A stretch of 34,204 bases of DNA from Caulobacteraceae bacterium. GTDB taxonomy: Bacteria > Pseudomonadota > Alphaproteobacteria > Caulobacterales > Caulobacteraceae. The notes beneath the pieces were generated by a model. That model was given only the letters and a program-made list of their open reading frames with translations, had not been told where the DNA came from and did no database searches. Position numbers and translations under genes: made by a program. This document shows positions 16,953 through 25,315 of the stretch, piece by piece (the stretch's first letter is position 1; every line of letters starts with the position of its first letter). The DNA lies in NCBI GenBank assembly GCA_947475845.1, contig CANJMO010000025.1, positions 1 through 34,204 of the forward strand, written 5' to 3'.

Positions 16953-17642
16953 CTAGGCCGTCCATAATATGCGAACGGATGGGGCCGACTGTAGGATCCC
17001 GCGCAGCGGAAGCGTCATGGGATCGCCGCCTTCTTCCGCCTGCTCAAGCACGCGCCGCTTCTTCGAGCCGGAGGCCAGAATGATCACCAGGCGGGACGAG
17101 GCCAGGCGCGGGAGGCTGAGGCTTAGGCGCGGCTGCTCGGGCGGCGCGCCCTCGCCCTGGGCGATAGCGAGGCAGGGCGGCGAGGTGCGGGCCATGCCCT
17201 TAGCCAGATCGGGGCTGCCGGGGAACAGGGAGGCGATGTGGCCGTCCTCGCCCATGCCAAGCATCACCACCTCGAACGGTCCCCAGCCGGAGAGAGCGGC
17301 GGCAGCGTCGGCGGCGGCCTGCTGCGGCGTGGCGGCGGCGCCGCGCAGGCCGGTGAAGCGGGCGCGGGCGGCCCGGCACTGCAGCAGGCGCTCGCGGACC
17401 AGGCGCTCGTTGCTATCGGGCGAATCCGTATCGACGAAGCGTTCGTCGCTGAGGGTTACGTCGATCTTGGCCCAGTCCAGCGGAGCCCCAGACAGCATGT
17501 CGTAAGCCTCGCCCGGCGAGCGGCCGCCGGTGACCACAAGAGACGCCTCGCCCTTGAGCCGCAGGCGATAGGTCAGGCGATCGTGGATCGCGCTGGCGGC
17601 GGCGGCGGCCTGGGAGCGGGCGTCGGGGAAGATCTCGATCAT
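16953..17642 (-). CDS. pgl: 6-phosphogluconolactonase (DevB/SOL type)
   Basis: 229 residues. The enzyme hydrolyses 6-phospho-D-glucono-1,5-lactone to 6-phosphogluconate, directly feeding Edd. Family segments in order: [16 protein letters not shown] (sugar-phosphate loop), [51 protein letters not shown] and [21 protein letters not shown]. This is the typical NagB-like fold of DevB. The gene starts the cluster; zwf, which often precedes it, is absent, and the upstream neighbour is a hydrolase gene on the same strand 61 bases away. The ribosome binding site is weak. Confidence 0.93.
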   Translation of the reverse strand: MIEIFPDARSQAAAAASAIHDRLTYRLRLKGEASLVVTGGRSPGEAYDMLSGAPLDWAKIDVTLSDERFVDTDSPDSNERLVRERLLQCRAARARFTGLRGAAATPQQAAADAAAALSGWGPFEVVMLGMGEDGHIASLFPGSPDLAKGMARTSPPCLAIAQGEGAPPEQPRLSLSLPRLASSRLVIILASGSKKRRVLEQAEEGGDPMTLPLRGILQSAPSVRILWTA

Positions 17643-17703
17643 CGGCCGATGTTAGCACCGCCGCGAAGACATGGCGCCAGCCTTCGGGTCAAACAGGCGC
17701 GAT

Positions 17704-18621
17704 CTAGACGACCGGCGCCGCGCCGTGCGCCTGGAACCAGTTGAGCATGTTGCTCCACGCTTCCTTGGCGTCGACGGCATTGTAGGTCGGGCGGTAGTCG
17801 GCGTTGAAGCCGTGCTGGGCGTCCGGATAGACGATGATGCGGGTCTCGCTGTCGCCCGCCGCCTTCAGGGCGTCACGCATGGCGGCGATCGCCGGTGGCA
17901 GGATGCCGGTGTCCTTGGCGGCGTAGAATCCGATCACCCGGCCCTTGACCTTATCCGCCCCGGCGATCGGCGAGTTGGGGGTGTCGAGCGGGCCGTACCA
18001 GGCTGCGGCGGCGCGCACCGCCGGATTGGCCTCGGTATAGAGCCAGGTCTGGCGTCCACCCCAGCAGAAGCCGGTCACCGACAGGCGCTTGGCGTCGGCC
18101 TTCTCGAAGGCGGCGAAGCGCACGGCGGCGTCGAGGTCGCCCTTGACCTGGGCGTCGCTGGTCTGGGTGACCATGCCCTCGGGCCCGACCAGGGTGGGAA
18201 TGTCGCTGATCTTGGAGGCGTCGCCGAGGCGCGCGTAGAGGTCCGGCGCGATGGCGTAGTAGCCGGCCTTGGCCAGGCGGCGGCAGAGATCCTGGATATG
18301 TTCGTGGACGCCGAAGATCTCGTGGATCACCAGCACCACCGGCGGGCCGACGCTGATGCCCTTCCTGGCCTTGGGCCGGGCGCGATAGGCCGGCATCATG
18401 CCGTCGGGGGTGCGCACCTGGACCTCGTCGGCGTCCAGGCCTTCGGCGCTGGTGGAGATCACGGTCTGGGCAGTGACCGGCTGGGCGGCCAGGGCGAAAC
18501 CGGCGCCGAGGCTGGTCATGGCGAAGCCGCGACGACTGAAGGTCGTGTTCGGGGTCAGGCTGGCGGTCTGGGAAGCGGCCAGGGCCCCCGGGGTCGCGGC
18601 GTTCGGTTGATGATCGTCCAT
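17704..18621 (-). CDS. Tat-exported dienelactone hydrolase family protein
   Basis: 305 residues from ATG 18621, preceded by GGGAGA. The same frame stays open up to 19485, but that part is antisense to the phosphatase gene. A 28-residue N-terminal extension leads to a twin-arginine motif (FSRRGFAM, about 28-35) and a hydrophobic stretch ending VTAQT, so the enzyme is likely exported folded. The alpha/beta-hydrolase core has the dienelactone hydrolase triad: C186 in GFCWGGR, D237 in AAKDTG and H270 in DAQHGF. E101 in VIHEIFG matches the glutamate that activates the cysteine. Typical members hydrolyse dienelactones in chlorocatechol breakdown, but paralogs act on other esters. No catabolic genes are adjacent, so the substrate is open. 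Confidence 0.9.
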   Translation of the reverse strand: MDDHQPNAATPGALAASQTASLTPNTTFSRRGFAMTSLGAGFALAAQPVTAQTVISTSAEGLDADEVQVRTPDGMMPAYRARPKARKGISVGPPVVLVIHEIFGVHEHIQDLCRRLAKAGYYAIAPDLYARLGDASKISDIPTLVGPEGMVTQTSDAQVKGDLDAAVRFAAFEKADAKRLSVTGFCWGGRQTWLYTEANPAVRAAAAWYGPLDTPNSPIAGADKVKGRVIGFYAAKDTGILPPAIAAMRDALKAAGDSETRIIVYPDAQHGFNADYRPTYNAVDAKEAWSNMLNWFQAHGAAPVV

Positions 18622-18789
18622 GGCGGTCTCCCGTGACTGATACCGGGCGGACTTAGAGCATTCCCGCCCGCGATTGTCAGCCGGAGGCGTGCTGGCCAAT
18701 GCCCCGGCGAACCGATAGATATGGGGCTGGGTTTTCAGTCCCGACCCAGCCTGTCGGCCACTGCGGCCACCGTCTTTTTGGAAGCGTCC

Positions 18790-19599
18790 ATGCCCCCCGG
18801 CGCGCGATCGATTTTCCAGCGTCTTCTGGGCGCCAAGAACCCGGCGCCGGCGGCGTCCGCCCCGTCCGGCGCGACCCTGTATGTGGTCGGCGATGTGCAC
18901 GGTCGCCTGGACCTGCTGCACCCCCTGCTGCGCAAGATCGCCTTCGACGCCGCCCGTTTCGAGGACGGCGGCGAGCGCGAGCTGATCTTCCTGGGCGACT
19001 ACGTCGATCGCGGGCCGGACTCGCGCGGGGTGATCAACCTGATTCTGTCGACCATGGCGGAGCGGGAATTCTGGACGGTGACGCCGTTGAAGGGCAATCA
19101 CGAGGCGGCGCTGCTGGGTTTCATGGACGACCCGACCTCCTGGCCCGGCTGGTCGCAGTTCGGCGCGCGCGAGACCCTGTCGTCCTATGGCGTCGATCCG
19201 CCGGACTGGGCCGCCGGCGAAGAGGATTGGACCCGCGCCAGCCGTGAGCTGAACGCCGCGGTGCCCCTCGAACACAAAAGCTTCCTGCACGGGCTGGAGC
19301 TGGCGACCGAGCGCGGCGACTATCTGTTCGCCCACGCCGGGGTGCGTCCCAACGTGCCCCTGGATATGCAGACCGAGCAGGACCTGCTGTGGATTCGCGA
19401 CGATTTCCTGAGGAGCGAACGGCGGCTGGACAAGGTGATCGTGCACGGACACACCCCGGCCGAGGAAGCCTATCTGGGCGAACACCGGATCGGACTCGAC
19501 ACCGGGGCCTATGCCACCAACGTGCTGACCGCGGTCAAGCTGAAGGGGACGGACCGCACCCTGATTCAGGTGCGCGGACCCGAGGACGACAAGCCCTAG
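18790..19599 (+). CDS. Serine/threonine-type metallophosphatase
   Basis: 269 residues with ATG 18790 as preferred start; an upstream ATG at 18721 would add 23 residues that do not look like part of the fold. The metallophosphoesterase motifs are in order: GDVHGR (34-39), GDYVDRG (69-75), GNHE (102-105), a histidine in YLFAHAGVRP and VHGHTP near 217. This is the bacterial PPP/PrpA or diadenosine tetraphosphatase-like class with a two-metal centre, acting on phosphoproteins or nucleotides. A Pro/Ala linker precedes the catalytic domain. Its stop codon directly abuts the stop of the convergent membrane-protein gene. Confidence 0.88.
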   Translation: MPPGARSIFQRLLGAKNPAPAASAPSGATLYVVGDVHGRLDLLHPLLRKIAFDAARFEDGGERELIFLGDYVDRGPDSRGVINLILSTMAEREFWTVTPLKGNHEAALLGFMDDPTSWPGWSQFGARETLSSYGVDPPDWAAGEEDWTRASRELNAAVPLEHKSFLHGLELATERGDYLFAHAGVRPNVPLDMQTEQDLLWIRDDFLRSERRLDKVIVHGHTPAEEAYLGEHRIGLDTGAYATNVLTAVKLKGTDRTLIQVRGPEDDKP

Positions 19600-20091
19600 C
19601 TACTGCACCGTGAAGCCGATCCAGCGGCCGAGCACCACCACCGCGATCCAGAACAGCAACGACAGGGCGCCAGCGACCCGCGCCGCGACAGGCGTGATGG
19701 CGTCGTTGTCCCAGCGTTCGACGTCGCGATAGGTGAGGAAATGGAACAGCAGCATGTTGGCCCCGGCAAGCAGCAGCATCACCATCTTGGCGCAGAACTC
19801 CCAATTGGCCAGGTAATGGGTGGCGCGCGAGGTGAACAGCAGGCCGCCGGTGATCAGGGCCATGACGAAGGCGCCCCAGGTGACCGGCAGGACGTCGTTG
19901 CTGAGCCGGCTGACCGAACGGTTGCGCGAGGCGACCCCCAGCAGGCGCAGGTCGACGATGGCCACGGTGCCGACCACGATCACCAGGAAGAAGACGTGGA
20001 TCGACTCGATGGTGGGGAAAGCCCAGGTCGAGCCGGATATGAACTGGCCGACCACCGAGGCCTCGACCCATTGGCAAAAGGCGAGAAGCAT
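19600..20091 (-). CDS. Four-helix membrane protein, DUF6644-like, copy B
   Basis: 163 residues from ATG 20091, which has GAGGGCG at a suitable distance upstream; longer frames would overlap the upstream gene. Four hydrophobic helices are predicted at about 20-50, 65-90, 100-120 and 135-160. The first carries a histidine in PTIESIHVFFL, followed by the loop VAIVDLRLLGVASRNRSVSRL. A second conserved site is WEFCAKMVMLLLAGANMLLFH. It is clearly a paralog of the gene just upstream (QSVHILAI, VIMVDLRLLGL). The layout resembles a family I recall as DUF6644; function is unknown. The in-membrane histidine could bind heme or a quinone, which is speculation. Confidence 0.75.
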   Translation of the reverse strand: MLLAFCQWVEASVVGQFISGSTWAFPTIESIHVFFLVIVVGTVAIVDLRLLGVASRNRSVSRLSNDVLPVTWGAFVMALITGGLLFTSRATHYLANWEFCAKMVMLLLAGANMLLFHFLTYRDVERWDNDAITPVAARVAGALSLLFWIAVVVLGRWIGFTVQ

Positions 20092-20105
20092 CCGATTCAC
20101 CGCCC

Positions 20106-20609
20106 TCACCCGTGCTCGACGTAGGCGATCCAGCGACCGCAGCCGACGATCGCGCTCCACACCACGAGCGAGGCGATGGCGGTGGCCACCGCCGCGCGGC
20201 GGCGACCGGGCGACAGGTCCCAGAATTCCATGTTGCGGCGGACCATCTCCTGGAACACGGCGGTCAGGACGATGGCCACGATCAGCAGCGCCATCTTGGC
20301 CTGGAACACCCCGTTAAGCAGGTCGCGGCGCGGCTCGGCGGTGATCAGGATGAGCCCCGAGATCAGCAGCACCACCAGCGACCACCAGACCCAGGGGATG
20401 AAGCGGCGGGTCAGGCCGGAGATCGACTGGCTGTGGCCCATCAGGCCGAGCAGTCGCAGATCGACCATGATCACCGAGGACATGACGATGGCGATGGCCA
20501 GGATGTGCACCGACTGCACCGCCGGAATGATCCAGGCCACGGTCTGGAAGGTCATGCTGATCGGCGTCATCGACAGCCAATCACTGAATTTCCCGATTTC
20601 GGCCAGCAT
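20106..20609 (-). CDS. Four-helix membrane protein, DUF6644-like, copy A
   Basis: 167 residues from ATG 20609 with a strong AGGAGG ribosome binding site. Same plan as the next gene: an N-terminal amphipathic part (FSDWLSMTPIS), helix 1 with PAVQSVHILAIAI, the loop VIMVDLRLLGLMGHSQSISGL, then WVWWSLVVLLISGLILI, NGVFQAKMALLIVAI and a final helix ending GRWIAYV. The shared residues between the copies (S-x-H, DLRLLG, S-x-S-x-L, AKM, GRWI) mark the family core. The two genes are 14 bases apart and surely co-transcribed, so a heterodimer in the inner membrane is plausible. Confidence 0.78.
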   Translation of the reverse strand: MLAEIGKFSDWLSMTPISMTFQTVAWIIPAVQSVHILAIAIVMSSVIMVDLRLLGLMGHSQSISGLTRRFIPWVWWSLVVLLISGLILITAEPRRDLLNGVFQAKMALLIVAIVLTAVFQEMVRRNMEFWDLSPGRRRAAVATAIASLVVWSAIVGCGRWIAYVEHG

Positions 20610-20730
20610 ACCCGCCTCCTACGCCAACTTGACGTGTCATCAATAGATACGTCCGAGCGCGACGCACCCCTCACGGCGGCAACGCCTTACGGTATTGGGG
20701 TTTGGGGATTATTTCGGGCCGAAGCGCTCC

Positions 20731-21987
20731 TCAGTCGAGGCTATCGGCCTTGCGCAGGTCCGGGAACAGCACGGCCCACAGGCCGGTGACGCCGAGGGAG
20801 GCGAGGCCGCCAAACAGGGTGGCGCCGACCGCGCCCATCAGGCGGGCGATGACGCCGCTCTCGAATTCGCCCAGTTCGTTGCTGGCGCCGATGAACAGGT
20901 AGGAGACCGCTCCGACACGGCCACGCATCTCGTTGGGCGTGGCGATCTGCACCAGGCTCTGACGCACGAACACCGAGATCATGTCGCTGGCGCCTAGCAG
21001 GGCGAGGACGGCGGCGCTGAGCCACAGCGAGCGCGACAGGGCGAAGACGACGGTGCACAGGCCGAAGGCGGCGACGCCCAGCAGCATCTTGACCCCAGCG
21101 TGGCGCTTGATCGGCCGGGCGGTCAGGATCATGGCCACGATCACCCCGCCGATGGCGGGCGAGGCGCGCAGGATGCCGAAACCCTGCGAGCCGACCTGGA
21201 GGATGTCGCGGGCGAACACCGGCAGCAGGGCCGTGGCCCCGCCAAGCAGGACCGCGAACAGATCGAGCGAGATGGCCCCGAGGACGATCTTGTTGGTCCA
21301 CAGATAGTTCAGACCTTCCTTGATCTGGGTCATGCGCGAGGCGCCCTGGGCGCCGACCTGGGGCGGCGAGGCGAAGCCAGACAGTACGATCAATGAGGCG
21401 ACGAACATGCCCGCCGCCACGCCGAAGGCGACCGTGGCCGAGGCCGCCACCAGCAGGCCGCCGATGGCCGGGCCGACCACCGAGGCCAACTGCCAGGACA
21501 GGGAGTTCATGGCGATGGCGCGCGGCAGCAGGGGCCGCGGCACCAGGGTCGGACCGAGGGCGGCGGAAGCCGGGGAATAGAAGGCCCGGGCCGTGCCGAA
21601 CACGGCGCCCAGGGCGTAGATCGGCCACAGAGCGGTAACCTCGAAATGGGCGAGGACGGCGAAGGCCACGGCGGAGACGAACTCCACCACCAGGCAGACG
21701 ATCATGATGATGCGGCGGTCGACCCGGTCGGCGGTTTCGCCGGCCAGCAAGGCGAAGGCGAACATCGGCAGGAACTGGGCGAGGCCGAGCATGCCGACGG
21801 CGAAGGCGCCTTGCGCGATGGTGCCGGTGAGGCGGGCCACGGCATAGACGTGCCAGCCAAGCGCGATGGATTCGATCTGGGTCGCCAGATTGGCCACCAG
21901 CCGACTGGACCACATCATGACGAACGCCCGCTCGCGCAACAGGGCGCGCAGGGTCGTGGCGTCAATGGGCGGCGATTCGGCCGTCAT
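20731..21987 (-). CDS. MFS transporter, EntS/MFS_3-like exporter
   Basis: 418 residues from ATG 21987. Twelve hydrophobic helices are predicted. The start has the typical MFS_3 features (FVMMWSSRLVANLATQIESIALGWHVY), followed by GETADRVDRRIIMIVCLVVE as the cytoplasmic loop 2-3 signature, and a central loop around GASRMTQIKEGLNYLWTNK. This subfamily includes the enterobactin exporter EntS and several drug exporters, so export of a small molecule driven by protons is likely. The substrate cannot be read from the sequence. It points the same way as the four-helix pair but is separated by about 120 bases. Confidence 0.88.
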   Translation of the reverse strand: MTAESPPIDATTLRALLRERAFVMMWSSRLVANLATQIESIALGWHVYAVARLTGTIAQGAFAVGMLGLAQFLPMFAFALLAGETADRVDRRIIMIVCLVVEFVSAVAFAVLAHFEVTALWPIYALGAVFGTARAFYSPASAALGPTLVPRPLLPRAIAMNSLSWQLASVVGPAIGGLLVAASATVAFGVAAGMFVASLIVLSGFASPPQVGAQGASRMTQIKEGLNYLWTNKIVLGAISLDLFAVLLGGATALLPVFARDILQVGSQGFGILRASPAIGGVIVAMILTARPIKRHAGVKMLLGVAAFGLCTVVFALSRSLWLSAAVLALLGASDMISVFVRQSLVQIATPNEMRGRVGAVSYLFIGASNELGEFESGVIARLMGAVGATLFGGLASLGVTGLWAVLFPDLRKADSLD

Positions 21988-22088
21988 CCGGCCGTTTCCG
22001 GGCGGGAATTCAGGCTTTTAGCGATGGATTTCGAGCAGTTCGGCATGGCCGGGGGCAGTTTGGCCGCTGAATCCTCGCCCCGCAAGGC

Positions 22089-22790
22089 TCAGGCCGCCGC
22101 TCCAGCGGCGCCCTTGGCGGGTTCCACCAGACGTTCGGCGGTGACCGCGCGGATAGCGGCGTGCAGCTTGCTGAGTTCGATCGGCTTGGCCACATGCAGG
22201 TCCATGCCGACGCCGAGGTATTCCTTGACCTGATGAGTCATGGCGTTGGCCGACAGGGCGATGATCGGGATGCGGCGTCCGCCGTCCATCTGGGCCTCGG
22301 CCGCACGGATCGCCTGGGTGGCGGCGACGCCGTCCATAACCGGCATCTGGATATCCATCAGGATCAGGTCGAAATCGCCGTCGGCCCAGGCGTCCACCGC
22401 CTGACGGCCGTCGGCGACCATGGTCATGTCGACGCCGAAGGTCTGCATGATCGTGCGCAGGACCAACTGGTTGGTGGCGTTGTCCTCGGCGGCCAGGACA
22501 CGCAGGGGCCGCTCGCCGCCGGGCTCGCCCGCCGCAGCGGCGATGGCGTTGGCGACGCGCGGCCGGGGCATGGACGCGACGGCCTGAGCCCGCGGCAGGG
22601 GCGCGATCAGGTGGAAGGCGGAGCCCTCGCCCTCCTGGCTCTCGACCCAGATGCGTCCGCCCATCAGGCCGGCCAACTCGCGGCAGATCGCGAGGCCGAG
22701 GCCGGTGCCGCCGAAGCGGCGGGTGGTGGAGCTGTCGACCTGGGTGAACTTCTGGAACAGCAGCGGAGCCTTCTCCGCCGGGATGCCGAT
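22089..22790 (-). pseudogene. Hybrid histidine kinase, 5'-truncated (end of ATPase domain plus receiver)
   Basis: The frame can be followed from the TGA at 22089 upstream to about 22790. It reads IPAEKAPLLFQKFTQVDSS, TRRFGGTGLGLAICRELAGLMGG (F and G2 boxes of the HATPase domain), GSAFHLIAPL, and then a complete receiver domain: RVLAAEDNATNQLVL, LILMDIQMPVMDG with the phosphoacceptor Asp, IIALSANAM and the switch lysine in HVAKPIEL. The HisKA domain, the N and G1 boxes and all sensor parts are missing: at about 22790 the sequence changes to a plus-strand gene. It cannot be a working kinase. An internal ATG at 22676 could still make a receiver protein. Confidence 0.85.
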
Positions 22791-23025
22791 GGGCGCGGCG
22801 ATGATGCTGCAGGCGCTGGGCCTTAGCTTCCACGCAGCCTATTTCAACGCCGACAAGGCCGAGATCGACCAATACACCCTGTATTTCTACGTCATGGGTA
22901 AGAACATCTCGAGCGCGGCCATGCTGCTGGTGCTGATCATCGGCACCTTGTTCACCTGGCGCGCCCGCAACCGCGCCCTGGGCGGTAAGGCCGACCCGGC
23001 CATAGGCGAACAGGCTCCCGCCTAG
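22783..23025 (+). pseudogene. C-terminal fragment of an unidentified membrane protein
   Basis: The frame ending in TAG 23023-23025 has good coding character back to about 22790: LQALGLSFHAAYF, then ADKAEIDQYTLYFYVMGKN, a hydrophobic helix SAAMLLVLIIGTLFTW and a basic, charged tail (RARNRALGGKADP). This is the typical end of a polytopic membrane protein, with one transmembrane helix followed by a cytoplasmic tail. Upstream the frame runs into the antisense of the kinase gene. The formal ATG at 22783 is inside the junction. I do not recognise the family. Confidence 0.6.
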
Positions 23026-23036
23026 GGGCCTGAGCT

Positions 23037-23600
23037 CTAGGCGAAAAGCTCCGGCCGGCGGCTGCGCAGCGCCAGTATCATCGCCAGCGTCTTCAGGTCG
23101 CGGATTTCGCCAGAGTCGGCCAACCGCGCCAGGTCCGCCAACGGCAGTTCCAGCACTTCGATCTGCTCGTTCTCCCCCTCAGCCCCTCCCCCCGCTTCGA
23201 TCCGGTCGGCGGCGGCGTAGGGCGCCAGATAAAGGCTGATCGCCTCGCTGGAGGCGCCCGGCGCGGCGTAGCAGCGGCCGAGCGCCTCAAGCTGCATCAC
23301 CCTCAAGCCCAGCTCTTCCATGGCTTCGCGGCGGGCGGCGACGTCGGGGGTCTCGCCCTTGTCGATGATGCCGGCGCAGGCTTCCAGGATGGTCGGGTCC
23401 TCGCCGTTGAACATCGGCCCCGGCCGCGGCAGGCGGCAGACCAGGGCGACGCGGCGGGCGGGATCATAGGGCAGGACGCAGGACGCCTGGCCGTGATCCT
23501 CCATCTGCCGCCGGGTGACGACGCCGTTGGCCAGACGGACGGTCAGCAGGAGGAAGCGGCCCCAGCCTTCGTAAACCGTCTTCTGTTCCACAAGCTGCAT
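23037..23600 (-). CDS. Nudix hydrolase, ADP-ribose/GDP-mannose pyrophosphatase-like
   Basis: 187 residues from ATG 23600 (MQLVEQKTVYEGWGRFL); longer frames add an unrelated N-terminus. The Nudix box is complete: G-IIDKG-E-TPDVAAR-REAMEEL-G-L, which binds the metal and the diphosphate. Upstream segments (ASCVLPYDPARRVALVCRLPRPGP) and YAAPGASSEAISLYLA downstream resemble the NudF/NudK group, which hydrolyses ADP-ribose or GDP-mannose. The end of the gene is 11 bases from the end of the convergent membrane fragment. Confidence 0.88.
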   Translation of the reverse strand: MQLVEQKTVYEGWGRFLLLTVRLANGVVTRRQMEDHGQASCVLPYDPARRVALVCRLPRPGPMFNGEDPTILEACAGIIDKGETPDVAARREAMEELGLRVMQLEALGRCYAAPGASSEAISLYLAPYAAADRIEAGGGAEGENEQIEVLELPLADLARLADSGEIRDLKTLAMILALRSRRPELFA

Positions 23601-23800
23601 GCCGGCCTCCGCGAACCTCTCCCGTGGGATTAGGCGCCCTGGCCGGATGCGTCCATAGCCGATCCTGTGCGTTGAGTGGTTTCGCAACCGGAGACACCCA
23701 TGCCCGCCGCTCTGCATTGCCCACAGGACCCGCTGGCCCTAGCGTGGCCCCGCAGCGGTCGCCGAACGGGCGGCGGCGCCTCGGACACCCATTCCCCCGC

Positions 23801-25315
23801 ATGGTGAAGGCCCGCGCTACCCCCCTGTTCGAGCCCGGCAAGACCTGCTGGCGCGTGGAGACCGCTGACCGAGTCGCGATGCTGGTCGACTCCAAGACCT
23901 ATTTCACCGCCGCCCTGACGGCCATGCGCCGGGCCAAGCGCTCGATCCTGCTGCTGGGCTGGGGCTTCGATCCCCGCACGCGCCTGAAACCCGACGCTTC
24001 GGGCGAGGAACATGGGCCTGACGAGATCGGCAATCTGCTGATCAAGCTGTCCAAGCAGAGGCCGGACCTGGATATCCACGTCCTGATCTGGAAATCGGCC
24101 CTGCCGGTCAGCGCCTCGCAGAACTTCTTCCCACACAAGGCGCGCAAGTGGTTCACCGGCACGCGGATCAATTTCCAGCTCGACGCCTCAGTGCCGTTCG
24201 GCGCCTGCCACCACCAGAAGGTGCTGGTGATCGACGACGCGGTGGCCTTCTGCGGCGGCGGCGATTTCGGCGTCGACCGCTGGGATTCGCAATCGCACCT
24301 GGACGAGGACAAGCGGCGGACCATGCCCGGCGGCGTGCAGCACGCGCCGCGCCACGAAGTGATGATGATGGTCGACGGCGCGGCGGCCCAGGCCTTGGGT
24401 GAACTGGCGCGCGAGCGCTGGCGCACGTCGCAGGAATGCCGCGACCTGCCGCCGCCGGCGGCGGCGCTGGTGGAGGGCGCCGACCCCTGGCCGCCCTATA
24501 TCCAGCCTCACTTCGAGACGGTGCGCATCGCCATCGCCCGCACCGAGCCGGACTGGCGCGAGCGCAAGGAAATCCGCGAGACCGAGGCCCTGCACCTCAG
24601 GGCCATCGAAGGCGCCAAGAAGACCATCTATCTGGAGAACCAGTACTTCACCTCGGTGATCATCGGTGAGGCCCTGGCCAAACGGTTGGCTGAGCCGGAC
24701 GGGCCGGAGGTGGTGCTGATCTCGACCCTGCACAGCCCCAGCTATTTCGACCGCTGGACCATGGACCGCACTCGTTGGAGGCTGGTGGAGCGCCTGCGCC
24801 GGGCCGACGTGCACGGCTGCTTCCGCTCCTATTGTCCGCATACGTCCGAAGGCCATCCGATCATCGTCCACTCCAAGGTGACGATCATTGACGACCACCT
24901 GCTGCGGGCGGGATCGACCAATATCAACCACCGCTCCGCCGGGTTCGATACCGAGTGCGACCTGGCGCTGGAAGCCGACAACGCGGCCTCCCGCGCGGCC
25001 GTGACCGCCTTTCGCACGCATCTGATCCACCACTATCTCGGGGTGCCGATGGCCCAGGTGCAGGCGGCGATCGACGCGGCCGGCGGCCTGCTCGGTCCGG
25101 CCATCGACGCGATCAACACCGGCCGCCTGGTGGTGCTGCCCAAGGCCAAGATGGGCCCGCTGGCGGCGGTGGTCGCCGCCTATCACTTGGGCGACCCGGT
25201 GCGACCGTCGGACTCGTTCTTTCCGCTGAAGCGCCACCGGCGGCTGGCGGCCTACGAGCACGCCCTGGACCGCGCGGCGGCGGCCGGATCAGGTAAAGCT
25301 GAAATCGACCACTAG
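23801..25315 (+). CDS. Phospholipase D / cardiolipin synthase family enzyme
   Basis: 504 residues from ATG 23801; the frame is open to 23624 but the extra 59 residues look non-coding. Two HKD catalytic motifs are present: H138-x-K140-x4-D145 (HHQKVLVIDD) with GGGDFGVDRWD after it, and H357-x-K359-x4-D364 (HSKVTIIDD) with AGSTNINHRSAG after it. Each half gives one half of the PLD active site, which forms a phosphohistidine intermediate. The enzyme probably acts on phospholipids as phospholipase D or phosphatidyltransferase. There is no N-terminal membrane anchor of the Cls type, so it is likely soluble or peripheral. The gene runs 27 bases into the convergent EEP-family gene. Confidence 0.92.
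   Translation: MVKARATPLFEPGKTCWRVETADRVAMLVDSKTYFTAALTAMRRAKRSILLLGWGFDPRTRLKPDASGEEHGPDEIGNLLIKLSKQRPDLDIHVLIWKSALPVSASQNFFPHKARKWFTGTRINFQLDASVPFGACHHQKVLVIDDAVAFCGGGDFGVDRWDSQSHLDEDKRRTMPGGVQHAPRHEVMMMVDGAAAQALGELARERWRTSQECRDLPPPAAALVEGADPWPPYIQPHFETVRIAIARTEPDWRERKEIRETEALHLRAIEGAKKTIYLENQYFTSVIIGEALAKRLAEPDGPEVVLISTLHSPSYFDRWTMDRTRWRLVERLRRADVHGCFRSYCPHTSEGHPIIVHSKVTIIDDHLLRAGSTNINHRSAGFDTECDLALEADNAASRAAVTAFRTHLIHHYLGVPMAQVQAAIDAAGGLLGPAIDAINTGRLVVLPKAKMGPLAAVVAAYHLGDPVRPSDSFFPLKRHRRLAAYEHALDRAAAAGSGKAEIDH

Noticed and set aside
18622-19485. Upstream extension of the dienelactone hydrolase frame to 593 residues
   Set aside because: The extra part is antisense to a clear metallophosphatase gene, and a Tat signal with a ribosome binding site marks ATG 18621 as the start.
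22018-22872. Long minus-strand frame across the second junction
   Set aside because: It is out of frame with the kinase and receiver motifs and rich in Arg/Pro/Gly/His, as in shadow frames of GC-rich genes.
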